A stretch of DNA of 64,000 nucleotides from an uncultured Bacteroides sp. (GCA_944321465.1 CALULL010000017.1:1-64000), one strand, 5' to 3'; counted from the first letter of the stretch, positions 8,667-17,319 are shown. The notes: a model not told the origin generated them from the sequence alone. Numbers and translations: made by a program.

Positions 8667-10381
8667 TCGCGCCGCGCAGCCGGTACGGTCCATGCCTCGG
8701 GCAGCAGTCTCCACTGGTCCAGGGGCTTGGGGTCGACGGTGCCCACACGTTCGATGTACTGCATCAGGTAGTAGCGCAGGTCCTTGTCGGTAGAGCGCAC
8801 GATGCGCGTTTTCAGTTCTTCCTGCGGGATGCCTGCCCCCTGGGTGAGCAGCTCGCCCCCGCCGTTGCCACGGTAGGAGTTCACAGCCACTTCATACGTC
8901 TTGTTCAGGTCGAAGGGTGTCCCGTCGGCCAGACGCTCTATGCACACCCGTTCGCCCCGGGGCGCATCCACCTGCACGGTGTAGACGATGCCCGCCGCCG
9001 AGTCGAAGTTGTAGCTGGGGTGGCGGAAGGAGGTGCGTTCCCCGGCTTCCCCGTTGCCCTCGCCGCGCAGCAGCAACAGGTGGTCGTCGGGCGACTGCAT
9101 CCGGTTTATCCATTGGTCGTAGGACAGTTCGAGCGCGTCCTTTATCTCGCGCCCGGTGAGGCGCATGGTGTAGAGCATGTTCTCGTACTTGTAGAGGTTG
9201 AACATGTCGCTTACGCGGATGTCGCCCTGCGGTATCTGCGCGTCGAACGACAGCGGGGCGGCCAGCGACACCTGTGCTCCGCTGATGGCGAGTTGCAGGG
9301 TGTGTATCAGGTCGACGAAGGCCGAGGGGCCGAAGTAGGCCGGACGGGTGGAGATGGGTCGTGCCATCGTGCCTATCTTCTTGGACACGAAGGCTTGCAC
9401 GCTGTCGCGTTGGGCGGCGAAGTGCGACAGGAACGCCTCGCTGGGCGTGTAGGCTGCCATGTCGGCCAGCCGTCCGTCGATGCGTTTGCCGGTGACGTTC
9501 CCCTGCGGGTCGAGCGTCAGGCACACGTCCACGTCGGCCACCAGCCGCCCGTTGTTGGCGGGGTTGAGCACCCACACGCTGTCGCCCTCCTGCGGCCCGG
9601 CCACTTGCAGGCAGGCCCGGGCGTGGTCGTGGCCTATGAGCACCATGTCGAAGCCCGGCACCCGGCCTGCCACTTCGAGGGCGGCGTTCTCGCGGTAGCG
9701 TCCGCCCATCGTGTAGGCTTGTTTGCCGGTGTGGAAGAGTCCGATGACGAGGTCGGGCTGCTCCTTGCGGCGGATGGTGTCCATCCACTGCCGGGCGGTC
9801 TGCTCCATGTCGTCGAAGCGCAGCCCCGGCCACAGGCTCTTGGGCAGCCACATGGGTATGGCGGGCGTTATCAGGCCCAGCACGGCGATGCGCACGCCCT
9901 CGCGCTCGATGACGGTGTAGGGGCGGAAGTGCGGGCGGCCCGTCAGCGTGTCCACGATGTTGGCCCCCAGCACGGGGAAGCTGCACTGCGCGGCCCAGCG
10001 GTCGAACACCCGTCGGCCCGCCTCTATGTCGTGGTTGCCCATGTTGCCTGCGTCGTAGCGCATGTAGTTCAGCATCTGCGCCGTCAGGTGGGGTGCCACC
10101 GTGTCGACGTAGTTGTAGTAGTAGGCCGTGGGCTGCCCTTGCAGGATGTCGCCGTTGTCCAGCAGGATGAGGCGGTCGCCGTACGTCCGCCGCTGCTCTT
10201 CCACGTAGGCGCATACCCGCGCCAGGCTGCCCTCGCTGTCGCAGCCGCGTATGAAGTCGTGGGGATAGTAGTTGCCGTGCAGGTCGCTTGTCTGCACGAT
10301 TTTCAGCCTCACCTCGCGCGTCTGGGCACCGAGGGCGCCGGCCAGCAGCAGGGCAAGGGAGAGGAATAGGAGTCTTTTCAT
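8630..10381 (-). CDS. Secreted 5'-nucleotidase / 2',3'-cyclic phosphodiesterase (UshA/CpdB type)
   Basis: A 583-residue periplasmic phosphoesterase. MKRLLFLSLALLLAGALGAQ is a cleavable signal peptide, which fixes the start at 10381. The N-terminal dinuclear metallophosphatase domain shows SDLHGNYYPHDF, DNGDILQGQP, MGNHDIEAG and LIGHDHARA. The C-terminal 5'-nucleotidase substrate domain follows, with YKYENMLYTMRLTGREIK and YEVAVNSYRGNGGGEL. It should release phosphate from nucleotides or cyclic nucleotides for salvage. Both domains are in one polypeptide here, in contrast to the split pair at 47316-48978. Confidence 0.9.
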   Translation of the reverse strand: MKRLLFLSLALLLAGALGAQTREVRLKIVQTSDLHGNYYPHDFIRGCDSEGSLARVCAYVEEQRRTYGDRLILLDNGDILQGQPTAYYYNYVDTVAPHLTAQMLNYMRYDAGNMGNHDIEAGRRVFDRWAAQCSFPVLGANIVDTLTGRPHFRPYTVIEREGVRIAVLGLITPAIPMWLPKSLWPGLRFDDMEQTARQWMDTIRRKEQPDLVIGLFHTGKQAYTMGGRYRENAALEVAGRVPGFDMVLIGHDHARACLQVAGPQEGDSVWVLNPANNGRLVADVDVCLTLDPQGNVTGKRIDGRLADMAAYTPSEAFLSHFAAQRDSVQAFVSKKIGTMARPISTRPAYFGPSAFVDLIHTLQLAISGAQVSLAAPLSFDAQIPQGDIRVSDMFNLYKYENMLYTMRLTGREIKDALELSYDQWINRMQSPDDHLLLLRGEGNGEAGERTSFRHPSYNFDSAAGIVYTVQVDAPRGERVCIERLADGTPFDLNKTYEVAVNSYRGNGGGELLTQGAGIPQEELKTRIVRSTDKDLRYYLMQYIERVGTVDPKPLDQWRLLPEAWTVPAARRDYKLLFGDEPAW

Positions 10382-10413
10382 CGTGTGTAAGTTTAGCATT
10401 GTTCGTTTGCCTG

Positions 10414-10421
10414 CAAACTTA
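10414..10421 (-). promoter_or_regulatory. -7 box for the 5'-nucleotidase
   Basis: TAAGTTTG on the minus strand, 33 bases from the start at 10381. The 22-bp repeat array (10615-10696) lies upstream of it. Confidence 0.5.
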
Positions 10422-10614
10422 CGGATTTTCCGCCGTACTCGCTCCCTCGGGGGGCGCTTTTCGCTCCCCGGCCGGTCTTCCGGCCTTCGGGGGGCGGCTT
10501 TCGGCGTGCGTTTTGTAATGTGGCGGAAACGCCTCCGCCCGTTTCCCGCCGCTCTTGTCCGCTCTCCGGCACAGGGCTTCGGGGTGCGGAGGGTGCCCGG
10601 AGGGGCCGTCACGG

Positions 10615-10696
10615 GCGCACCTGTGCCACCGCGCGGGCACACCTGTGCGTCCGTGGTGGCAGGCCTGTGCCCGGCGGCGGGGACAGGTGCGCCCGC
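10615..10696. repeat. 22-bp-pitch palindromic array 1 (four units)
   Basis: Units of 16 bp start at 10615, 10637, 10659 and 10681, exactly 22 apart; the centres read CCT, CCT, CCT, AGG. It lies 50 bases past the stop of the DUF4010 gene and 194 bases upstream of the 5'-nucleotidase promoter box. The rest of the 365-base gap (10382-10745) holds GC-rich complementary patches (GGCCGGTCTTCCGGCC near 10469) and no gene. Confidence 0.9.
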
Positions 10697-10745
10697 TTGC
10701 CGGTGTGCGGGGCGGGGTGGCAGGGGTGTTGAGGCCGGTGCCGGG

Positions 10746-12041
10746 TCAGTGCAACAGGTAGAACACGGCGAGCAGGGCTACGTTGGCGGCTACCACGACG
10801 GCAAAGCCGCGCCACACCCACCGGCTCAGCGGGTTGGCCCGTCCGGCGAAGAACAGCGCGTAGGCCATGTTCACCGCCACGTTGCTGGCAATGGCTTGCA
10901 GCGTGCAGGCGGCCACTACGTCGGTAGCCACGTTGCCCGTGCCTTGCAGCAAGTTGAGGATGAAGGGGGTGATGTCGCTCAGTCCGGCCACGAAGGAGAG
11001 CACCGTCAGTCCGCCCTGTCCGGCGTAGAGCAGCGTGTAGTGGGTGACGACGGTGAAGACCATGAAGAGCAGGGCGAAGATGAGGGCGACCTTGAACTCC
11101 AGCGGGTTGCTGGTGTCCTCGTCGGGGAAGCCCTCGGCCGGACCGGACTGCCGCCAACGCTTGTGCACACGCCAGGCCACGAAGGCCGTCAGGGCCGACA
11201 GGGCCAGCAGCCAGGGGTAGACGATGGCCAGCGTCGGGGGGCTGAAGATGCCCGTCAGGATGAGGAAGCGCAGAAACATCATGCTGATGGCCATCAGCAT
11301 GGCGGCGGCATACTCGGGGGCCTCGGCTGCCGGTGCCTCGCGGCTCTTGCGGGCCAGCACCGAGATGGTGGCCGTGCTGCTGTAGAGCCCGCCCAGCACG
11401 CCCGAGAGCAGGATGCCCGACTCGCGGAAGACGTAGCGGCGCAACAGGTAGGACAGGTAGGAAATGCCCGACACTACCACCGTGGCCAGCCACACGCTGT
11501 AGGGCGTCAGGTTGATGCCCGGCACCAGCGGGCGGTCGGGCAGCATGGGCAGGATGATGCCGCTTATGGCCAGAAACTTGGCCAGCGTTATCATCTCGTC
11601 GTTCTTCATGCGTTGGGCCAGCTCGGTGAAGGTGTGCTTCAGCTCGGCCAGCAGCAGCACCGTCACCACCACCATCACCGCGAACCACGACGGCTGGGTG
11701 ATGACGATGGGGGCCAGGCAATAGGTGATGAGGGCGATGACGATGGTCGTCACCCCGAAGACATGGAACTGAGCCTGCTTCACGTAGTAGTTCAGGGCCA
11801 GCAGCAGTCCCAGCACCGCTCCTCCGCCCATGAAGAGGCGGTAGTCCGCAGGGTCGAGCGTGTAGAGTAGGTAACCCAGGATGCCGATGAAGGTAAAGGT
11901 GCGGTCGGTGCCGAAGAGGGTGCCCTCGCCCTCGCGCTTCAGGCTGATGCGCCGTTGCGACAGGCCGATGAGCAGCGAAAACACGGTGACCAGCAGGAAG
12001 CTCACCAGTTCGCGCGGCAGGTATTGGTATAGTGCGTCCAT
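10746..12041 (-). CDS. MgtC/SapB-DUF4010 membrane protein
   Basis: A 431-residue membrane protein with an N-terminal MgtC/SapB-like domain (residues about 10-130: LLIGLSQRRI, then TDRTFTFIGILGYLLY) fused to a DUF4010 domain with seven or more spans (for example YLLRRYVFRESGILLSGVLG and LNPLSRW near the end). MgtC proteins influence Mg2+ homeostasis and acid tolerance, but no transport activity is proven for this two-domain form. It is last in a likely operon after the CYTH gene (46-base gap) and is followed by repeat array 1. Confidence 0.85.
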   Translation of the reverse strand: MDALYQYLPRELVSFLLVTVFSLLIGLSQRRISLKREGEGTLFGTDRTFTFIGILGYLLYTLDPADYRLFMGGGAVLGLLLALNYYVKQAQFHVFGVTTIVIALITYCLAPIVITQPSWFAVMVVVTVLLLAELKHTFTELAQRMKNDEMITLAKFLAISGIILPMLPDRPLVPGINLTPYSVWLATVVVSGISYLSYLLRRYVFRESGILLSGVLGGLYSSTATISVLARKSREAPAAEAPEYAAAMLMAISMMFLRFLILTGIFSPPTLAIVYPWLLALSALTAFVAWRVHKRWRQSGPAEGFPDEDTSNPLEFKVALIFALLFMVFTVVTHYTLLYAGQGGLTVLSFVAGLSDITPFILNLLQGTGNVATDVVAACTLQAIASNVAVNMAYALFFAGRANPLSRWVWRGFAVVVAANVALLAVFYLLH

Positions 12042-12087
12042 AGCAGTGTGTGTGGTTGCTGTCGGGGCCAGAGGCGGGCTGTCGTGC

Positions 12088-12597
12088 TCAGCCTTCGGGG
12101 CCGGGTGTTCCGTTCTCGCCCGGGCGGTGGTTCCAGTCCTTGTAGGGGTGTATGCGCAGTTGCGAGTTGTAGTAGCGGCGGTCGCCCGTCACCTCCGGCC
12201 CCAGGAAAGGGGGCCGCTCGAAGGGCTCGTCGGGGCTTGACAGCTCTACCTCGGCCACCGTCAGCCCCTCGTTGTCGCCGTGAAACTCGTCCACTTCAAA
12301 CGTGTGCCCGCCCCAGGGCACCAGGTGGCGCGTCTTGTCCACCACGCCCGGCTCGCATAGGCGCATCAGTTCCTCGGCCTCCTGCACGGGCAGTTCGCGT
12401 TCCCACTCGTAGCGGCTCAGGCCCTCGTCGTCCGAGGGGCCTTTTATGGTGAGGTATCCCCGTCCGTCGCGTATCCTGACGCGCACCGTCCGTCCCCGTG
12501 CGCTGCAGATGTAGCCCTGCACGATGCGGCTGCTCTTGGCGGCCAGTTGCTTGTATGCTCCGCCGACGAGGAATTTGCGTTCTATCTCTTGTGGCAT
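12088..12597 (-). CDS. CYTH-domain protein (triphosphate tunnel metalloenzyme)
   Basis: A 169-residue CYTH/TTM protein. The N-terminal EIERKFLV is the ExExK signature for metal and triphosphate binding. Alternating Arg/Lys/Glu strands follow (VRVRIRDGRGYLTIKG, RYEWERELP, KTRHLV, FEVDEF, VAEVEL), which form the tunnel. Bacterial members mostly hydrolyse inorganic tripolyphosphate. Adenylate cyclase activity is rare. The C-terminal LRIHPYKDWNHRP is also typical. Gaps of 19 and 46 bases to its neighbours suggest cotranscription. Confidence 0.92.
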   Translation of the reverse strand: MPQEIERKFLVGGAYKQLAAKSSRIVQGYICSARGRTVRVRIRDGRGYLTIKGPSDDEGLSRYEWERELPVQEAEELMRLCEPGVVDKTRHLVPWGGHTFEVDEFHGDNEGLTVAEVELSSPDEPFERPPFLGPEVTGDRRYYNSQLRIHPYKDWNHRPGENGTPGPEG

Positions 12598-12616
12598 GGC
12601 GGTGTGTGTGCGTGTC

Positions 12617-12760
12617 TTACCAGGCCGAGTAGCCGAAAATCATTACCAACATCAGGATGAGAGCCACGATGATGATGGTCCACACAACCTTTTTCCCTTG
12701 TTCTTCTTCTTTCTTTCTGCGGGCTTTTCTTTTCTGCGCCGCTGTGCTGCTTTTTGCCAT
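12617..12760 (-). CDS. Small basic single-span membrane protein
   Basis: A 47-residue protein: residues 1-25 are strongly basic (RKARRKKEEE) and residues 26-43 form one hydrophobic span (VVWTIIIVALILMLVMIF). The start at 12760 gives this topology; an upstream in-frame start would add an unlikely leader. It is first in the operon with CYTH and DUF4010. Small proteins of this layout are common in Bacteroides and have no known role. A -7-like box (TTACTTTG) lies at 12790-12797. Confidence 0.75.
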   Translation of the reverse strand: MAKSSTAAQKRKARRKKEEEQGKKVVWTIIIVALILMLVMIFGYSAW

Positions 12761-12865
12761 AGTTGTTGCTTTTTTAAGTTTAACACCAACAAAGTAAACG
12801 TAAATGTGGGAGCTTTGCAAGCAAAAGCTCCGTTTTTTTATTCCAAATCGGTCGTTAGGGATCAA

Positions 12866-12960
12866 AGTGATTTCATAGTTCGGGTAATTTGTTCGGGTTG
12901 AACATTCTGTGGTTGGGCGCCTTCTCTGTTTCGGAAAGTTTGTGCAGGCGGCGTGGAAGG
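12866..12960 (-). pseudogene. Relic of a third copy of the tandem paralog leader and start codon
   Basis: The minus strand here reads GCCCAACCACAGAATGTTCAA and, 19 bases later, ATGAAATCACTTTGA. The same layout (GCCCAACCACAGTATGTTCAA, then ATGAAAACC) precedes both intact paralogs at 13893 and 15036. Here the coding frame stops after four codons. It looks like the decayed 5' end of a third member whose body was lost. Confidence 0.5.
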
Positions 12961-12994
12961 GGCTGCGGCACTTGTCCCGAAGGGGGACAAGGTG

Positions 12995-13076
12995 GCGCAG
13001 GTGTGCCCGCTGGCGGGCGAAGGAGTGCCAGCGGCGGGGGACAGGTGCGCCCGTCCGCTGGCACAGGTTTGCTCCC
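12995..13076. repeat. 22-bp-pitch palindromic array 2 (four units)
   Basis: Units start at 12995, 13017, 13039 and 13061, all with AGG centres. It lies 59 bases past the stop of the first tandem paralog and upstream of the small membrane protein gene. Together with the leader relic it fills most of the 375-base gap. It is a near copy of arrays 3 and 4, which were spread by the tandem duplication. Confidence 0.9.
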
Positions 13077-13134
13077 GCAGGGGCATGGCCTACGGTGCTC
13101 TAAGTGCCTGTAGACCGTTGTTTTTCAGGTGGGT

Positions 13135-13893
13135 TTAAGGGAGCGTTTTCGGTACGGTGTCCGTCTCCAGCCCTTCGCCGTCGCCATTGCTTCCTTCGCT
13201 TTCCTCCTCCTGTCCGGTAGGAGCCGCACCGGTAAAGTGAGGGGTTGGTGCCGTCCCGTCCTCCCAGTCGGTAGCCGGGCCTCCGTCTCCGCCGATGCTT
13301 CCTCCGGGGTTAAGCGGTGTGGACGGAAGGGTGTACTTGATGGTTACGCTCGGGTCTTGGCTCCATACCAATAGAACATGGTTCAGGTTTCGTGCTTCTT
13401 CCGTCACTTTGAATTTGAGCTTTTTGAACTCTAACTCCATAGTTCGGAAGACGGATATCGGTACGTTTTGGAATATGCAGTCCGGGCTTGACAGGAACTT
13501 GTATCTTACTTCCATGACATTCCCGGACAGGGAGTTTATGCATAGCGTAATGATTAGTTCGCGCAAGGAACCTTCTTGGGCCTTCATCTCCGGGGTAAAA
13601 GCCTTGTTGACGATGGAGTAGCACGTCGGCCAGACCCAATCTTCGTATTCCATTATGTCCGGGGAACCCCATTTGTGGCTATATGCCTTCCCTGTTCTGT
13701 TGTCTCTACAGTATTGATATGTTAACTTGTTCGTGGTGTTGTACAGAGTTACTAATCCGTAGGATGTCACGTCGCACTTGTACGTGTAGCCCTCCTCTTG
13801 CAGCACCCTTGTGCGGGTGTACAGGCCGTCTTGGCCGAGGACTTGCGTGGTAAGGGCGAGGGCGCAGGCGGTGAATAGTAATCGGGTTTTCAT
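13135..13893 (-). CDS. Secreted protein of unknown function, tandem paralog A
   Basis: A 252-residue exported protein: MKTRLLFTACALALTTQVLGQ is a signal peptide, which sets the start at 13893. The mature N-terminus has a Tyr-rich motif (GLYTRTRVLQEEGYTYKCDV, then LVTLYN) that resembles Bacteroides DUF5043-type proteins; that assignment is tentative. The C-terminal 50 residues are Gly, Pro, Asp and Thr rich (NPGGSIGGDGGPATDWEDG) and probably disordered. Paralog B lies directly upstream. Signal peptide and C-terminal tail are identical in the two, while the central 150 residues differ at roughly a third or more of positions. Confidence 0.75.
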   Translation of the reverse strand: MKTRLLFTACALALTTQVLGQDGLYTRTRVLQEEGYTYKCDVTSYGLVTLYNTTNKLTYQYCRDNRTGKAYSHKWGSPDIMEYEDWVWPTCYSIVNKAFTPEMKAQEGSLRELIITLCINSLSGNVMEVRYKFLSSPDCIFQNVPISVFRTMELEFKKLKFKVTEEARNLNHVLLVWSQDPSVTIKYTLPSTPLNPGGSIGGDGGPATDWEDGTAPTPHFTGAAPTGQEEESEGSNGDGEGLETDTVPKTLP

Positions 13894-14001
13894 AGGCGAT
13901 GAGTTTATTAAGATTGAACATACTGTGGTTGGGCAATCCTCTGTGCCGGGATACCTGTGCGGCGGGGGCTTCCTGCGCCCTTCCGGCCCGGAGGTTTTCC
14001 G

Positions 14002-14009
14002 CAAAATTA
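14002..14009 (-). promoter_or_regulatory. -7 box for paralog A
   Basis: TAATTTTG on the minus strand, 109 bases upstream of the start. The same box occurs at the equivalent place before paralog B. Confidence 0.5.
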
Positions 14010-14140
14010 GCCTCCTGTCCCCGGTTTCTGCAAGTTTCTGCGTGGTACATTTTTGGTACATTTGCCTTCCGGGTGGTACAGGAATGGTACACGAGGGGCT
14101 TGGAAGGGGTTGCGGGGCTTGCCCCAAAGGGGGCAAGGGG

Positions 14141-14222
14141 GCGCTGGTGTGCCCGTTGGCGGACGAAGGAGTGCCAGCGGAGGGGGACAGGTGCGCCCGT
14201 CCGCTGGCACAGGTTTGCTCCC
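14141..14222. repeat. 22-bp-pitch palindromic array 3 (four units)
   Basis: Units start at 14141, 14163, 14185 and 14207. It lies 59 bases past the stop of paralog B and 130 bases upstream of the paralog A promoter box. It is nearly identical to array 2. Confidence 0.9.
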
Positions 14223-14280
14223 GCAGGGGCGTGGATTACGGCTCTTTAAGCATCTGTAGACCGTTGCTTTTCAGTCTGGT

Positions 14281-15036
14281 TTAAGGGAGCGTTTTCGGTA
14301 CGGTGTCCGTCTCCAGCCCTTCGCCGTCGCCATTGCTTCCTTCGCTTTCCTCCTCCTGTCCGGTAGGAGCCGCACCGGTAAAGTGAGGGGTTGGTGCCGT
14401 CCCGTCCTCCCAGTCGGTAGCCGGGCCTCCGTCTCCGCCGATGCTTCCTCCGGGGTTAAGCGGTGTGGACGGAAGGGTGTACTTGATGGTTTCGCTCGGG
14501 TCCTGGTCCCAGCTGAATAGTACATGGTTCAGGTTCTGTGCCTCTTCCGTTACTTTGAACTTTAGCTTTTTGAACTCCAACTCCATGTTTCGGAACACAG
14601 TTGTTGGTACATCCCAAAATATGGATTCTGGGTCGGATAAAAATCGGAATCTTACTTCCATAACATTGCCTTTTAAAGGATCTATATATAGAGTTATGCC
14701 TAAAAGGCGCTGCCCGTCCTTTGCCTTTGTTTCCGGGGAGAATGCCTGGTTTACGATGGAATAACAGGTTGGCAGTATCCATTCTTCCGGCTCTATCAGG
14801 TATGGGTCTCCCCATTTGGGGCTGTACACTTTCCCTGTCCGTTTGTCCATACAGTACAGGTAAGTGCGCTCGTTTTTGATGTTGTACAGAGTTACGAGTT
14901 TGTATTTTGGTACATCACACTTGTATGCGTAGCCATCTCCTTGCAGCACCCTTGTATAGGCATACAGGCCGTCTTGGCCGAGGACTTGCGTGGTAAGGGC
15001 GAGGGCGCAGGCGGTGAATAGCAATCGGGTTTTCAT
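14281..15036 (-). CDS. Secreted protein of unknown function, tandem paralog B
   Basis: A 251-residue exported protein with the same signal peptide (MKTRLLFTACALALTTQVLG) and the same C-terminal tail as paralog A. Shared core motifs include GLY, YKCDV, LVTLYN, PTCYSIVN, GNVMEVR, and the stretch MELEFKKLKFKVTEEA. The core otherwise differs (for example PKYKLVTLYNIKNERTYLYC). The whole unit, including promoter, leader and downstream array, repeats with an offset of about 1,145 bases. Function unknown; likely a periplasmic or surface protein. Confidence 0.75.
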   Translation of the reverse strand: MKTRLLFTACALALTTQVLGQDGLYAYTRVLQGDGYAYKCDVPKYKLVTLYNIKNERTYLYCMDKRTGKVYSPKWGDPYLIEPEEWILPTCYSIVNQAFSPETKAKDGQRLLGITLYIDPLKGNVMEVRFRFLSDPESIFWDVPTTVFRNMELEFKKLKFKVTEEAQNLNHVLFSWDQDPSETIKYTLPSTPLNPGGSIGGDGGPATDWEDGTAPTPHFTGAAPTGQEEESEGSNGDGEGLETDTVPKTLP

Positions 15037-15144
15037 AGGCGATGAGTTTATTAAGATTGAACATACTGTGGTTGGGCAATCCTCTGCGCCGGGATACCTG
15101 TGCGGCGGGGGCTTCCTGCGCCCTTCCGGCCCGGAGGTTTTCCG

Positions 15145-15152
15145 CAAAATTA
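15145..15152 (-). promoter_or_regulatory. -7 box for paralog B
   Basis: TAATTTTG on the minus strand, 109 bases from the start at 15036, matching the paralog A layout. Confidence 0.5.
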
Positions 15153-15285
15153 GCCTCCCGTCCCCGGTTCCTGCAAGTTTCTGCGTGGTACATTTTTGGT
15201 ACATTTGCCTGTCGGGTGGTACAGGAATGGTACACGAGGGGGCTTGGAAGGGGCTGCGGGGCTTGTCCCGAAGGGGGACAAGGGG

Positions 15286-15367
15286 GCGCAGGTGTGTCCG
15301 TTGGCGGGCAGAGGAGTGCCAGCGGCGGGGGACAGGTGCGCCCGCGAGGGGGTACAGGTGTGTTGGC
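15286..15367. repeat. 22-bp-pitch palindromic array 4 (four units)
   Basis: Units start at 15286, 15308, 15330 and 15352. It lies 48 bases past the stop of the TPR-HTH gene and 134 bases upstream of the paralog B promoter box. The first three units are near copies of array 2; the last has changed. Confidence 0.9.
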
Positions 15368-15414
15368 CGGGAGCGGGTGGGGAGGACGGGCGGAGGAGAC
15401 AGGCTGGCGCGGTG

Positions 15415-17073
15415 CTACAGCGAGTAGATAAGCTCTTTTAGCTTGGTGTAGGTGCCGTCGGCGGGCCACATCTTCTTGCTGAGCCGCTTGAACGACATGC
15501 GCACCGAGCCGGGATTGACGCAGCGGAGGGCGGCAATCTCGTCCAGCGTGAAGCGGGCCTTCAGCAGGAGGCACAGGTAGAGCTTGTCGTCGCGCACGGA
15601 GTAGCGGTCGGCCAGCACGGCGGCGCAGCGGGCGTAGGTCTCGGCCAGGGCGCGTTGCAGCTCGTCCTGCTTGTCGGGCGGGAGGGGCTTGCCTTGCGAG
15701 GCGGCCTGCTTAGCCGCCTGGTAGACGGGCGAGGTGCGGAGGCGTAGGTCGTGCTCGTGGGCTGCGGTTGACGGAGCGGCCTGTGCCGGCACGTCGGGCG
15801 GCGGCGTGGCGGCAGGCGTGTGGGGCGTGGCGGGCATGGGCGTGGCCGCACCGCCGGGGGTGCTGGCTGGCATGGGGCGGGTCTGCCGCCTGCGCCTGCC
15901 GCGCCGCCACAGGACGACGGCCCACAGGCTTGTGGCGGCAATGCCGCAGGCCAGTGCCCACGACAGCAGCTGGTTGCGGCCCAGGAGGGCCTTCAGCCGA
16001 CGGTTCTCGGCGCGGTGCCGCTCGATGTCGCCTATGGCGTTGGCCTTGCGGAGGCTCTCGGTGGCGATGGTCTGGCGGATGGAGTCGGCGCAGCGGATGT
16101 AGCCTTGCCAGAACTGCTCCAGCTCCGCTTTGTCGTTGCCCGATGCCGCGTAGCTGCCCAGCAGCCGGTAGGCATCGCGGCGGGCGTAGAGAGTGCCGTG
16201 GCCCAGCACTGCCCGGGCGCAATAGATGGCCGAGTCGGCCTGCCCGGCGGCCCAATAGAGCTTGGAGGCGATGATGAAGATGCTGGCCGGGAAGGGCTTG
16301 CCGGGCCGGGCGGGGTGGAAGTAGGGACGCAGCGCGGTCCAGGCCGAGTCGGTCTGTCCGGTCTGTAGCAGGAAGCCCGCCCGCTGCACCTGCACCACGC
16401 GCAGGGCATAGCCGCCTCCCATGAGGCGGGCCACCTGGCGGGCGCGGTCGTAGTAGTGGCGGGCCGAGTCGGTCTGCTCCTCGCTGCGGAAGCAGAAGGC
16501 TATGTCGCGGTAGGCAAAGACCAGCTTGAGGCTGTCGCCCGTGCGCAGGTCGCACGCCAGCGAAGCGCGGAACGCGGCCCGGGCCTCGGGATACATGTCC
16601 TGCTCCACGAAGAGCTGCCCCAGCTGGCTGTAGACGTTGCTCTTCAGGCCGTCGTCCGCGCCGTCGGGCAGGGCCGTCGCGGCGCGGTCGAGGCAAGTTT
16701 GCGCCAGGTCGGCATCGCCCAGTTCGCGGTAGACGCGCCCGCCGTAGTAGAGGGCCTCGGGCAGGCAGGCCGGGTCGCCGTGGGCGTAGGCGTAGTAGCG
16801 CAGGGCGGGCAGCAGGACGCTGTCGGTGGTGAGGGGACGGTCGGCCTTGTCGGTGGCCTTGACGCAGACAAGGCGGTAGCGCATACGCGCGTGGAGCGGC
16901 CACCCGGCGGTGTCGCCGCGCAGACGGTGGAGCAGGGCGAGGGCCGAGTCGGGCACGGAGGCACACAGGCTGTCGGCCCGCAGCAGGTCGGGCGGATAGC
17001 GGTAGTGGCGGCAGGCCGTCAGCAGCGTGGCGACGGCGGCCAGCAGGCAGGCTATGTGCAGCGCGTGTCTCAT
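15415..17073 (-). CDS. TPR lipoprotein-like membrane regulator with C-terminal helix-turn-helix
   Basis: A 552-residue protein. MRHALHIACLLAAVATLLTAC is an export signal with a lipobox-like end (Cys21). Residues 30-370 are tetratricopeptide-type helical repeats. A single membrane span follows (LLSWALACGIAATSLWAVVLW, about residue 395), then a basic RRGRRRRQTR stop-transfer, an Ala/Pro-rich linker and a C-terminal helix-turn-helix (ARFTLDEIAALRCVNPGSVRMSFKRL, by pieces). This layout fits a Bacteroides sensor that places a periplasmic TPR domain on one side and a DNA-binding domain in the cytoplasm. Ligand and targets are unknown. It may control the adjacent paralogs or lipoprotein. Confidence 0.8.
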   Translation of the reverse strand: MRHALHIACLLAAVATLLTACRHYRYPPDLLRADSLCASVPDSALALLHRLRGDTAGWPLHARMRYRLVCVKATDKADRPLTTDSVLLPALRYYAYAHGDPACLPEALYYGGRVYRELGDADLAQTCLDRAATALPDGADDGLKSNVYSQLGQLFVEQDMYPEARAAFRASLACDLRTGDSLKLVFAYRDIAFCFRSEEQTDSARHYYDRARQVARLMGGGYALRVVQVQRAGFLLQTGQTDSAWTALRPYFHPARPGKPFPASIFIIASKLYWAAGQADSAIYCARAVLGHGTLYARRDAYRLLGSYAASGNDKAELEQFWQGYIRCADSIRQTIATESLRKANAIGDIERHRAENRRLKALLGRNQLLSWALACGIAATSLWAVVLWRRGRRRRQTRPMPASTPGGAATPMPATPHTPAATPPPDVPAQAAPSTAAHEHDLRLRTSPVYQAAKQAASQGKPLPPDKQDELQRALAETYARCAAVLADRYSVRDDKLYLCLLLKARFTLDEIAALRCVNPGSVRMSFKRLSKKMWPADGTYTKLKELIYSL

Positions 17074-17079
17074 GGCGTG

Positions 17080-17087
17080 CAAAGATA
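17080..17087 (-). promoter_or_regulatory. -7 box abutting the start codon of the TPR-HTH gene
   Basis: TATCTTTG on the minus strand ends 7 bases before the ATG at 17073. With the usual spacing, transcription would begin at or next to the start codon, which implies a leaderless or nearly leaderless mRNA. Confidence 0.5.
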
Positions 17088-17174
17088 CACACTTGCGGCG
17101 GCTCGCTCCAAAAAGAACGCCTGCGGATTTGCGTCTCTTTGCGTCGGCGGACGTATGCGGAAGCCCCCGCGCTG

Positions 17175-17256
17175 GCACAAGTGCGCCCGCCCGGTGGCGG
17201 ACCTGTGCCCGGTGGCGGGCAGACTTGTGCTTGCGCGGGGGCGAAGGTGTGCCCCC
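17175..17256. repeat. 22-bp-pitch palindromic array 5 (four units)
   Basis: Units start at 17175, 17197, 17219 and 17241; centres read AAG, CCT, CTT, AGG. It lies 64 bases past the stop of the BACON-like lipoprotein and 88 bases upstream of the TPR-HTH promoter box. Units 2-4 and the right flank closely match array 6, on the other side of the same lipoprotein gene. Confidence 0.9.
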
Positions 17257-17319
17257 GGAGGAGTGCCCCGGGGGAAGCGGGGTTGTGGGGCAAATGGCCC
17301 GCAGGGTGGTCCCGGCGGG

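Noticed and set aside
8372..11870. Long plus-strand frames of 665 and 532 residues
   Set aside because: They are antisense to the 5'-nucleotidase and DUF4010 genes, have His/Gly/Gln-biased composition and show no domain.
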